Assembly (NCBI GenBank): GCA_019694675.1
Contig: JAIBBK010000066.1
Span: forward strand, 1-39,014
Origin: Ignavibacteria bacterium
Lineage (GTDB): Bacteria > Bacteroidota > Ignavibacteria > Tepidaquicellales > Tepidaquicellaceae
Direction of reading: 5' to 3'
Length of the DNA stretch: 39,014 nucleotides
Below, piece after piece: positions 16,690 to 24,828 of this stretch. The position numbers and the translations under genes were made by a program. Within the stretch, counting starts at the first letter, position 1. Each line of letters begins with the position of its first letter. Below the pieces are notes generated by a model. That model did no database searches. It had not been told where the DNA came from and saw only the letters and a list, made by a program, of their open reading frames with translations.

Positions 16690-18354
16690 TTACTTGATTA
16701 ATACCATTTTCCTTGTTTCTGAAAACGAAACGCCGGAGCGTTCATCAGCCGCACTCAGTCTGTAATAATAAACTCCGCTCGGTAAACCTGCAGAGTTGAA
16801 TTTCACACTGTGAGTTCCCGGCATTTGCCTTGCATTCTGAAGCAGGCCAACTCTTATGCCGGCTGAATTGTAAACCTCCAGCACTATTTTTGCAGAAACA
16901 GGCAGTTCATAAGTTATCATTGTGGACGGATTGAACGGATTAGGGTAATTCTGATCAAGCGAAAATCCTGAAGCCGGTCCGGAAGTGCTTGATCCGATCC
17001 CAACGGTCTGAGAATACTTAAGCGTTATGTAATCTTCACCTGTTGCACCTTCATAACTGAACCCGGAAACATAGACATTGTTCTGCGCGTCAACAGCAAT
17101 AGAGTTAGCGATATCCGCATCACCTGCTGTTCCGTTGAACAGCTGAGTCCACTGAAGATTTCCGTCAGCATCATACTTGACTGTAGCATAATCCTCAAAA
17201 GTGTTCTCGCTGTAACTGTATCCTGTAACGTAAACACTGCCTGAATTGTCCTGTGCAATGCCGGCGGCAATATCGAACGAACTGCCTGCGCCGTTGAAAT
17301 CCCTTCTCCATACAACTGCACCGCCCGCATCGTACTTTATTGTCACGTAATCTTCGCCCGAATCTGTATTGAAACTGTAGCCAGAAACAGTGCAGTTTCC
17401 GGAGGCATCAACTACAAGTCCGCATGTGATATCATACCCGGCTGAAGTTCCGTCAAAAGTCCTGTTCCAGATAATGTTGCCGTCAGCGCCGATCTTCAGC
17501 AGTAGATAGTCTTCGGAACCAGACGCGCTGTTTGTATATCCGCTGACAAAAATATTGAAGTTCTGATCAATGGCAATACCGGTGGTGATATCGTAACTGT
17601 TGCCCGCTCCGTTGTACCTTTCGACCCAGATCTCATTTCCCGACAAGTCATACTTCACTACTGCTATGTCCTCCATTGTGCCGAATCCGTTGCTGTATCC
17701 CGCAACATAAACATTGCCGTAAATATCGGTCACGAGGGATGTGGCGATGTCAATATCGTATTCGACGGGCTCATTGTATTTTGCGATCCACAGGCGCGAG
17801 CCGGACGGCGAATACTTGATGGTAGTGAAGTCTTCACTGCTTCCCGCACCCACGCTGTATCCTGCAACAATGATGTTTCCGAGCAGGTCAATGCCGAGTG
17901 CATTACCGCAATCCACATCGTTGCCCTCGCCGTTGTAACGGTCATTCCATAGCTCGCCCCCTGAAGAAGAGTATTTGATCGTTATTATATCGTAAAAGGA
18001 ACCGGCTCCCTCGCTCTTTCCGGTGACATAAACATTTCCCGAATTATCAACAAAGACAGAAGTGGGAATGTCGTTACCGTTAGCAGAGGAATTGTTGTAA
18101 ACGGCCTGCCATACCTGGTTGCCCTGCGGATCATACTTAAGAGTGACAATATCCTTGCCGCCTGTGAAAGACTTGCTGAAGCCTGTCACATATACGAACC
18201 CGGAATTGTCAACAGCTATGTCAGCCACTTCGTCGGTATCACTTGAGACACCGTTATAAACCGAAGTCCATTGAGCCGTTACCTGTGCCTTGCTGACCAG
18301 GCCTGTGGCGGAGATCAGGCAGATGAATACGAGAACTGTGATTAGTCGGAACAT
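16690..18354 (-). CDS. SBBP beta-propeller repeat protein with T9SS sorting domain
   Basis: The 554-residue secreted protein contains eight repeats of about 51 residues (pattern Y-N-G...D-I-A...D-x-x-G-N-V-Y-V-x-G-Y-S...E-D-x-x-T-I-K-Y-x-x-x-G-x-x-x-W). This is the SBBP propeller motif of surface proteins with presumed binding roles. The T9SS tail follows (D-Q-N-Y-P-N-P-F-N-P, end M-V-L-I-K). I place the start at ATG 18354 because a signal peptide begins there (M-F-R-L-I-T-V-L-V-F). An in-frame GTG at 18384 would add ten charged residues. Neither start has a good ribosome site. It leads a likely two-gene operon with the metallophosphoesterase-like gene and is divergent from the polysaccharide cluster. 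Confidence 0.9.
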   Translation of the reverse strand: MFRLITVLVFICLISATGLVSKAQVTAQWTSVYNGVSSDTDEVADIAVDNSGFVYVTGFSKSFTGGKDIVTLKYDPQGNQVWQAVYNNSSANGNDIPTSVFVDNSGNVYVTGKSEGAGSFYDIITIKYSSSGGELWNDRYNGEGNDVDCGNALGIDLLGNIIVAGYSVGAGSSEDFTTIKYSPSGSRLWIAKYNEPVEYDIDIATSLVTDIYGNVYVAGYSNGFGTMEDIAVVKYDLSGNEIWVERYNGAGNSYDITTGIAIDQNFNIFVSGYTNSASGSEDYLLLKIGADGNIIWNRTFDGTSAGYDITCGLVVDASGNCTVSGYSFNTDSGEDYVTIKYDAGGAVVWRRDFNGAGSSFDIAAGIAQDNSGSVYVTGYSYSENTFEDYATVKYDADGNLQWTQLFNGTAGDADIANSIAVDAQNNVYVSGFSYEGATGEDYITLKYSQTVGIGSSTSGPASGFSLDQNYPNPFNPSTMITYELPVSAKIVLEVYNSAGIRVGLLQNARQMPGTHSVKFNSAGLPSGVYYYRLSAADERSGVSFSETRKMVLIK

Positions 18355-18431
18355 TTTGGGGAAAGTGATTTTGTCTTCCGTCACGGACGAGGCGGAAACT
18401 TAAAATTGTAATTGAAAAGCAAACTCATTAA

Positions 18432-18467
18432 ATTTGACATACAATATATAGATTCGGGTTGTCAAAT
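18432..18467. promoter_or_regulatory. Inverted repeat in the divergent promoter region
   Basis: ATTTGACA (18432-18439) and TGTCAAAT (18460-18467) are perfect 8-bp arms separated by 20 bp of AT-rich DNA. The site lies between the divergent SBBP operon and the polysaccharide cluster. The spacing of about two helical turns between half-site centres suits a dimeric regulator, and each arm also contains a TTGACA-like promoter hexamer. The function is inferred from position. Confidence 0.4.
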
Positions 18468-18543
18468 GAAAAACACAAAATTGTTTTTTACCGGCTTCAT
18501 TTGTTCATTCGCCCGGTTCTGCCTGCAGCCGTTCCCGGGCTGA
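18466..18543 (+). CDS. Short upstream ORF abutting the synthase gene
   Basis: ATG at 18466 opens 25 codons beginning M-K-N-T-K-L-F-F-T-G-F and ends at TGA 18541-18543. The next three bases are the TTG start of the glycosyltransferase, in the same frame. It has no ribosome site and could be a leader peptide, a remnant of a longer N-terminus cut by a nonsense change, or chance. Confidence 0.25.
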   Translation: MKNTKLFFTGFICSFARFCLQPFPG

Positions 18544-20052
18544 TTGTCATTTGCAAACAACCCCATTGGATTGGAGAATTATGTTGTAAGAATAATTGAG
18601 AAACTGTTTGTGATCTACTTTCTCAGTTATTTCATATTCGATCTCGCCCTTTTCCTGATATTCCTTTTCACATTCAGAAGAGAGTCGCGCATAGCACCTC
18701 TGGAAAAGTTTCCGAAGGTCAGCATAATTGTGCCCGCATTCAATGAACAGGTTTCTATTGCTAATTGCGTGAAGATGCTTCGTTCTCTTGACTATCCGGA
18801 GTTTGAGATAATTGTCGTGAACGACGGTTCTGCGGATGACACTCAGGGAGCGGTAGTGAAAGAATTCGGCCTCGCTGAAACTCAGGTTCCCGTTGCAGGC
18901 GGACTGCAGACTGCCGGGATTGTTTCCTTTTACAGATCGGTGGACGGATCGCTTTCTCTGGTGAACAAAAAAAACGGCGGCAAGGCAGATTCGCTGAACG
19001 CGGGAATAAACCTCTCGGGAGGTGAAATTGTCTGTACTATAGATGCGGATTCGATCCTGGACAGATCCTCTCTTTTGAGAGTTGTTAATGAGATGGTTAG
19101 AGATGAAAGTGTATTTGTATCCGGCGGACAGATCGCAGTTGCAAATGATACGGTTATCAGGAACGGGAAGGTTGTGAATGCAAAGATGCCGTCAAACCCG
19201 CTTGTCCTGTGGCAGATCACCGAGTACATCAAATCTTTCTTTGTTTCAAGGATAGGGCTGAGCAAGATCAACTCTATTCTTATAATGTCAGGGGCTTTTT
19301 CGGTGTTCAGAAAGAAGGATCTGTACGCAATTGGCGGATTTCTGACCGGCCGGTCGGATGGTGAGTATATAAGGAGTATATTTGAATCGGTAAAGACAAC
19401 TGTTTGCGAAGATATGGAAATAGTTGTAAGATTGTGGAGGTATTACAGGGAAACAGGCAGAAAATGCAGGGCGGTGTATCTTGCGAAGCCGCTGTGCTGG
19501 ACGGAAGTGCCCGACAATTTGTCGAATCTGTTCAAGCAAAGGACAAGGTGGCATCTCGGACTCGCCGAGACAATTTCAATGCATAAGAAGATGATGTTTG
19601 ATCCGAATTACAAGACAACTGGACTGGTTGCGTTGCCATATTATTTTTTTTATGAGCTTGCATCTCCTTTGATAAAAATTGCCGCACTCGCTTTCATTGC
19701 ATATGTTGGATTTGCAGGATTGGTAAACATTCAATGGGTGGTTTACATGGCAGTGTTTATCACAGTCACATCAGCTCTGATCATAAGCGTGGTAACCGTT
19801 TATATTGAGAGTTGGAGCGAGAAGCAAAGCGCCGTCAGCAGGAACGCTCTCAGGTATAAGTCATTCATGGACTGGGCAACTCTGATATTCTTCAGCATCA
19901 TTTCCGACTTCAGTTATTCGTTCTTCAGAATTGCGGCTCAGGTCAAAGGGCTGACTGATTTTCTGAGAAAGAAAAGCGAATGGAATAAGTTTGAGAGAAA
20001 GGGAGTAAGGTCGATAGGGCCTGAACTGTCAAAGTCAAACAGCCCGGTTTGA
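18544..20052 (+). CDS. Processive GT2 glycosyltransferase (exopolysaccharide synthase)
   Basis: The 502-residue inner-membrane protein has one N-terminal membrane segment (about 20-43). The GT-A domain has V-V-N-D94-G-S, T-I-D167-A-D169, C-E289-D290 and Q332-R-T-R-W336. The last is the Q-x-x-R-W signature of processive enzymes such as PgaC, hyaluronan and cellulose synthases. Membrane helices at about 362-390, 395-422 and 440-460 could form the translocation channel. No PilZ domain is seen. The sugar is not predictable, but deacetylase partners downstream suggest an N-acetylhexosamine polymer. The start is a TTG directly after an in-frame stop, and no better start is visible. The next gene overlaps it by 4 bp (TTGA). 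Confidence 0.9.
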   Translation: MSFANNPIGLENYVVRIIEKLFVIYFLSYFIFDLALFLIFLFTFRRESRIAPLEKFPKVSIIVPAFNEQVSIANCVKMLRSLDYPEFEIIVVNDGSADDTQGAVVKEFGLAETQVPVAGGLQTAGIVSFYRSVDGSLSLVNKKNGGKADSLNAGINLSGGEIVCTIDADSILDRSSLLRVVNEMVRDESVFVSGGQIAVANDTVIRNGKVVNAKMPSNPLVLWQITEYIKSFFVSRIGLSKINSILIMSGAFSVFRKKDLYAIGGFLTGRSDGEYIRSIFESVKTTVCEDMEIVVRLWRYYRETGRKCRAVYLAKPLCWTEVPDNLSNLFKQRTRWHLGLAETISMHKKMMFDPNYKTTGLVALPYYFFYELASPLIKIAALAFIAYVGFAGLVNIQWVVYMAVFITVTSALIISVVTVYIESWSEKQSAVSRNALRYKSFMDWATLIFFSIISDFSYSFFRIAAQVKGLTDFLRKKSEWNKFERKGVRSIGPELSKSNSPV

Positions 20053-21044
20053 ATAACTGTCAGCGAATATTGTTCACTTCATTTTTCGCGGCAATTCTGT
20101 TTTCGGGATCAGCGCTAGCGCAGTCATACTTATCAAATTCAGGTATGAGAATTTCAGGCAAGAAATCGGAAGGAAGTTTCTGGGACGATGCCGATCTTTC
20201 ATTCAAGACCGGATATCTGAATGAGACCGAAGAGCTTTACGGAAACAGTTCGGTCTATGAAAATCTCAGAATAGGCAAGAACTTTACCGAACAGTTCAGA
20301 CTTGACCTTTACAATCAGGTTGAATACTCGAAGCGCGAAGAGACGGGACAGCCGGACAGGGAGAGATGGTACGACAACACAAGCCTTGTTGCAAAGTACG
20401 ATTTCGGCGGAATGTACAGACTCGAAGCTTTCGGTTCAGCAAGCATAAGCGATGAGACCTTCACTTCCTACGGCGGCAGATACAGGACGCTCATCGAGTC
20501 AGGCGAGTTTTCAGTGACCAATATCATTGAAGGCGGTTACAGTTACTTTTACTACTGGAACATGGTCGGGCAGGACTACCTAAGTGAAAGCATCGAGTTT
20601 CAGTACGCATCGCTTGACCTTTCACTTTCTTACCTGTATGCGGACGTAAGAAACAACTACATAGAAGGATACGAAATCAAGGGTAAGAATCCCAACAGGA
20701 TGTTCAATCTCGGGATCAGCTATGATTTTCTTGCCGACCCGAAAGTGAACATCGGAATGTACTATCAGTTCAGGGACTATGAGCATTATTCACCGTTGTA
20801 TTATTCACCGCAGAACAGGGACATCACCGGATTCGGTGCATACGCCTTCGACACATTTGGAAAGTTCTACGCTTATCTCGGCGGCGGGATAAAGCAGGAT
20901 CAGAATGCGGTGTTTGTATGGAGCGTGGATGCGGAAGCCGGGTTTGAAAACAACGGCTTCTCTGTTTCAGGAATATTCGGAAGATACTACGATCCTTTTT
21001 ACAGGAACACAAATTTTTCGGTTAACCTTACAAAATCTTTCTGA
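20049..21044 (+). CDS. Outer-membrane beta-barrel protein of the polysaccharide cluster
   Basis: The 331-residue protein has a signal peptide (M-N-N-C-Q-R then hydrophobic, A-L-A-Q 25). The rest is alternating aromatic beta-strands (Y-R-L-E-A-F-G-S-A-S, F-Q-Y-A-S-L-D-L-S-L) and ends in Phe, as outer-membrane barrels do. The TTG start overlaps the stop of the synthase gene, implying translational coupling. It has no TPR region, unlike PgaA or BcsC. The likely role is the export pore or a surface partner, comparable in position to YaiO-type barrels found beside glycosyltransferases. That family link is a guess from fold and context. Confidence 0.75.
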   Translation: MNNCQRILFTSFFAAILFSGSALAQSYLSNSGMRISGKKSEGSFWDDADLSFKTGYLNETEELYGNSSVYENLRIGKNFTEQFRLDLYNQVEYSKREETGQPDRERWYDNTSLVAKYDFGGMYRLEAFGSASISDETFTSYGGRYRTLIESGEFSVTNIIEGGYSYFYYWNMVGQDYLSESIEFQYASLDLSLSYLYADVRNNYIEGYEIKGKNPNRMFNLGISYDFLADPKVNIGMYYQFRDYEHYSPLYYSPQNRDITGFGAYAFDTFGKFYAYLGGGIKQDQNAVFVWSVDAEAGFENNGFSVSGIFGRYYDPFYRNTNFSVNLTKSF

Positions 21045-21048
21045 GCAC

Positions 21049-24000
21049 TTGAGCGATACGTCTGAACATATTGCAGCAGGAGTAAACCCGGCACGTGTCA
21101 GAGGAAGCCACTCCTCAAAACTGAAGTACATTGTCATAGCGGTCTTTGCCGCGGCTCTCGGCTTTACGGTTTACAAGATGATGCAATTCGAGGATTCGGT
21201 GCGGGAGTCGAGGATTGTAAAGGTCGGAAGCATAGTTGATAAGAAACTCCTCCCGGACATTTCAAAAGATGAGCTTGCCCGGCTGGCATCAGTGTCCGAG
21301 TTTGATTTCAGAAGCTCCGGCAGTTATTTCGACATACAGGAAACAAAGATAAGGAACGGGGAGAATGTCCTTGAATGGCACAAGCATTTTCTGAAGGGAG
21401 TGAATCTCGGAGTGGCATTGCCCGCTCATTATCCGTCAGAGTTCAGTGCGGGCTATGACCTTTATTACACATGGTTCAGGCAGATCGCCGAAATGAACTC
21501 AAACACAGTAAGGACTTACACAGTACTTCCGCCGGAGTTCTATGAGGCCTTTGCACAGTACAACATTGACAATCACAGCAAACCATTGTATCTGCTGCAG
21601 GGTGTATGGGCTGATGACTGCGACAGCGGAGATTATTTTGAGAAAGGATATACGGAAAGATTCAAGAGCGAGATCAAGGATGTGATAGACCTTATTCACG
21701 GAAATGCGATAATAAAGGAGAGGCCGGGACATGCATCCGGCACTTATGCGCGGGATGTATCGGATCATGTGATCGCAATACTTCTCGGAAGAGAATGGGA
21801 ACCGTCAACCGTGGTCTCAACAAACAAGAAGAACAAAGACAGGCAAAGCTTCACAGGTGATTTCATTTCAATGCCATCAGGATCTCCTTTGGAAGCATGG
21901 CTTGCAGAGATGATGGATTTTACGATAAGAGTTGAAACGCAGTTGTACAAGAATCAAAGGCCCGTCTCGTTTGTCAACTGGCTTCCGCTTGATCCGATGT
22001 ATCACAATTCTGAGTTCATCGAAAACAGCAAGGTGCGTGAGTATGACAATGATATCGAAAGCATTGACTACAGAAGGTTCTTCACAACTCCTTTGTTCAA
22101 ACCCGGCATTTATGCGGCCTATCATGCATATCCGTATTATCCGGATTTCATCTACATGGATGAGAAGTACAGGGGAGGCAGGAATAAGAGGGGAGAGCCT
22201 GATAACTACTTCGCGTATCTTGAAGACCTTAAAGACAAGTGTCCCGGAATGCCCCTTATAATTGCTGAATACGGATTGCCTTCAAGCAGGGGAAACAGCC
22301 ATGCTTCTCCGTTCGGACTTGATCAGGGAGGCCACAGCGAGAAAGATCAGGCGGAAAAGAACCGTCAGCTTACAGAAGATATATTCGAAACAGGTTGCGG
22401 CGGAGCGATCTACTTTGAATGGATTGACGAATGGTTCAAGTTCAACTGGCTCGTAATGGATTTTGAAGTGCCGGCGAACAGGAGGAGGTTCTGGCATAAT
22501 ATGGAAAATCCGGAGCAGAACTTCGGCGTCATTGCCGTGGAGCAAAGGTCAAAGATAATTGACGGAAAAACAGATGACTGGAGTGAAAGCGAAAGGGCCG
22601 GCGAAAAGGGGAAGAAAGCGGAAGTTTATGCTTCAGGAGATGCCGAGTATTTCTACATGAAACTGAAAGCAGACAAATTCTTACCGGCCACGGAAGACAT
22701 ATACATAGCGATTGATACTTATGACCGGAAGAAGGGTTCACACAAGCTTCCGCATATCGGCAACAATACTAAACGCGGGTATGAGTTTCTGATCAGAGTG
22801 AGCGGAAAGGACAGCGGTGAGATACTTGTTGATGCTCCGTATTCGGTTTATTCGGACATATATGCCGGTTATGTTCCTGTCTATGCATCAAAGGAAAATT
22901 ATGAGGGGAAGTTCGTCAGGCAGATAATGCTTTCCAACAGGGAGAGGGAATCTCTGACGGGCGAAAAAACAGACAGAAGAGTTTATGACAGAAGTTCACT
23001 GATCCCCGGAAACAGTTCACTCCCGGAGCACTCAAATTCGAACATGTATTACGATGAACAATCAGGTGTGCTTGAATTACGACTTCCATGGCACCTGCTT
23101 AACGTGAGCGATCCGTCTTCAGCACAGGTGCTCAATGACATTGAAGGAACGCCGGATATCGAAAGCACAGAGTCGGATGAATTCGGGATCCTTGCTTACT
23201 TTGTTTCGAAAGACGGTTCGTCCGTTGTTGTGAACAACGAAGAAGGTCAGCTGACATATGAAATGAAAACATGGGAGAAGCCGGATTACAAGTTCAGGGA
23301 GAAAGAGTCATACAGCATGTTCAAAGAACTCTTCACCCATCTCAAAGTGGCCGGCGAAGATCCCATTGTTACTGCTTCCAATAAATTCAGCATTGCAGAC
23401 TGGTACAATGACCTTGACGGAGCCGTGACTGTCTCATTTGACGACGGAACGATCACTCAGTACAATCAGGGCGTACCGGTGCTTGACAAGTACGGCATCA
23501 AAGCTACATTTGCGCTTATCTCGGACTGGACAAAGGACAATCCGACATTCTCTGCAGAGAAGGGTAGTTTTTCCGTTGAGAAGATCGGCTGGGCACAGGC
23601 AAAGCAGTTAGTGAAGGACGGCCATGAGATCGCATCTCACGGAAAGATGCACGTAAGAATGGACACTATGACGGTGGAAATGGCAACGGATTTTGTGACA
23701 GAATCAAGGCGGGAGATCGAGGAGAACCTTGATACAACAGTGAGCACATTTGTCTTCCCTTATTCTGCCACGCGGGATGAACTCTTCAGTGCCGTATCGA
23801 ACTCCGGATACCTCTTCGCACGAACAGGTGAAGAAACGGTTAACGAAAAGGGCTCATTGAACCTTCACAGGCTTTCAACTATTGCGATCTACAATCAGTA
23901 CACCCCTTCGGTCTATGAGCTTTACTCATCACTGATGTCGTCACAGGGTAAATGGGTGATACTGAATTACCACAACATCTTTCCCGAAGATTCAAAAGAG

Positions 24001-24381
24001 ATGAATATCCTGAAGAGCCACAATGTTTACAGCACATACTCCGTAACCCCGGACATGTTCGACAGGCAGATGAGGCTTGTAAGAAACATGGAGAGGTGGA
24101 AAGCGCCGATACAGACGGTCGGCAGATACATAATGCAGTATGATGCGGCCAGGCTTGAAGTTTCTGACCATCAGAACAAGTTCATCATTAGGTTGGTATG
24201 TGAGCTAAGCGATCTCGATTACCTTGTACCGATGACAGTTGTGATGCAAACGCCATGGAAATATGTGTTGGCCGAAGGCACGCTTCACGACGGAGTATAT
24301 AATCCTGTTAACGGAAAGATCGTACTGAATGTTGTTCCAAACAGGGAATTTTCTGTGGAAAATATGGAGAATGCACAGTGA
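21049..24381 (+). CDS. Membrane-anchored glycoside hydrolase-CBM9-like-CE4 deacetylase fusion
   Basis: The protein has about 1110 residues. A membrane segment at 17-35 (Y-I-V-I-A-V-F-A-A-A-L-G-F) anchors it in the inner membrane. Residues 115-497 look like a TIM-barrel hydrolase of the GH-A type, with candidate acid/base in L-G-R-E249-W-E251-P and nucleophile in I-A-E407-Y-G. Residues 505-732 resemble a CBM9/DOMON-like beta sandwich. Residues 780-1012 are a CE4 (NodB) deacetylase: S-F-D798-D799-G, S-H864-G-K-M-H868, F-P-Y, and L-N-Y-H975. A beta tail follows. The motif-3 Arg is absent. It probably trims and deacetylates the polymer in the periplasm. I chose TTG 21049 because the frame upstream of it lies inside the barrel gene and the membrane segment precedes the first ATG. 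The stop overlaps the next start (GTGA). Confidence 0.85.
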   Translation: MSDTSEHIAAGVNPARVRGSHSSKLKYIVIAVFAAALGFTVYKMMQFEDSVRESRIVKVGSIVDKKLLPDISKDELARLASVSEFDFRSSGSYFDIQETKIRNGENVLEWHKHFLKGVNLGVALPAHYPSEFSAGYDLYYTWFRQIAEMNSNTVRTYTVLPPEFYEAFAQYNIDNHSKPLYLLQGVWADDCDSGDYFEKGYTERFKSEIKDVIDLIHGNAIIKERPGHASGTYARDVSDHVIAILLGREWEPSTVVSTNKKNKDRQSFTGDFISMPSGSPLEAWLAEMMDFTIRVETQLYKNQRPVSFVNWLPLDPMYHNSEFIENSKVREYDNDIESIDYRRFFTTPLFKPGIYAAYHAYPYYPDFIYMDEKYRGGRNKRGEPDNYFAYLEDLKDKCPGMPLIIAEYGLPSSRGNSHASPFGLDQGGHSEKDQAEKNRQLTEDIFETGCGGAIYFEWIDEWFKFNWLVMDFEVPANRRRFWHNMENPEQNFGVIAVEQRSKIIDGKTDDWSESERAGEKGKKAEVYASGDAEYFYMKLKADKFLPATEDIYIAIDTYDRKKGSHKLPHIGNNTKRGYEFLIRVSGKDSGEILVDAPYSVYSDIYAGYVPVYASKENYEGKFVRQIMLSNRERESLTGEKTDRRVYDRSSLIPGNSSLPEHSNSNMYYDEQSGVLELRLPWHLLNVSDPSSAQVLNDIEGTPDIESTESDEFGILAYFVSKDGSSVVVNNEEGQLTYEMKTWEKPDYKFREKESYSMFKELFTHLKVAGEDPIVTASNKFSIADWYNDLDGAVTVSFDDGTITQYNQGVPVLDKYGIKATFALISDWTKDNPTFSAEKGSFSVEKIGWAQAKQLVKDGHEIASHGKMHVRMDTMTVEMATDFVTESRREIEENLDTTVSTFVFPYSATRDELFSAVSNSGYLFARTGEETVNEKGSLNLHRLSTIAIYNQYTPSVYELYSSLMSSQGKWVILNYHNIFPEDSKEMNILKSHNVYSTYSVTPDMFDRQMRLVRNMERWKAPIQTVGRYIMQYDAARLEVSDHQNKFIIRLVCELSDLDYLVPMTVVMQTPWKYVLAEGTLHDGVYNPVNGKIVLNVVPNREFSVENMENAQ

Positions 24382-24818
24382 AGAGATTACTTTTAATATT
24401 AATTATCAGCGCCGCAGTTATAGGCATCGGATTTGCGGCAATGGCATTGCTCAAGAAGAAGAACGTTGCAAAGGTTGAAATGCCGTTGATTGAAAAGAGC
24501 AACATGCTTCCGAGGGTGTTGTTTCTTACAACCGGCACTACCGAAGGAAACGGAGAGATTGCCGAAGGAGTGTCTGTTGCAATTCAGGAGCTCACCAAGA
24601 AGGGTGCGTTTGTCTGGCTCGGTTCCAGGGATTACTTGCTTCAGCCGGAAAGGCTCGGATTCTACAATGTCCTTGTTGCTCCAACATCTTTCAACTACCA
24701 CGATGGTGACAGGAAATACTCCCTGACATTCCTTAATGATACTGAGATGAGAAATATGAAGGAGTGGGTGAAGCAGGGGGGAATACTTCTCACTGAAGAG
24801 AATATAGGAAGAAATTGA
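24378..24818 (+). CDS. Anchored Rossmann-like/CE4-like protein, 5' part (frameshifted)
   Basis: Starting at a GTG that overlaps the previous stop, 146 residues are read. They comprise a membrane anchor (about 3-24) and the first part of an alpha/beta, glutamine-amidotransferase- or flavodoxin-like domain (P-R-V-L-F-L-T-T-G, V-L-V-A-P-T-S-F-N, W-V-K-Q-G-G-I-L-L-T-E-E-N). The frame ends at TGA 24816, in the middle of this domain. The domain appears to continue in the +1 frame at 24811 and onward. Dropping one A from the run at 24812-24814 would give one 610-residue protein ending at 26211. So this is either a real disruption, a sequence error or a +1 recoding site. Confidence 0.8.
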   Translation: MKRLLLILIISAAVIGIGFAAMALLKKKNVAKVEMPLIEKSNMLPRVLFLTTGTTEGNGEIAEGVSVAIQELTKKGAFVWLGSRDYLLQPERLGFYNVLVAPTSFNYHDGDRKYSLTFLNDTEMRNMKEWVKQGGILLTEENIGRN

Positions 24819-24828
24819 AGTTGACCGA

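Noticed and set aside
20905..21048. N-terminal extension of the hydrolase-deacetylase fusion to an ATG at 20905
   Set aside because: It would overlap the coding barrel gene by 140 bp in another frame. The added residues look like shadow translation, and a membrane anchor follows the later TTG.
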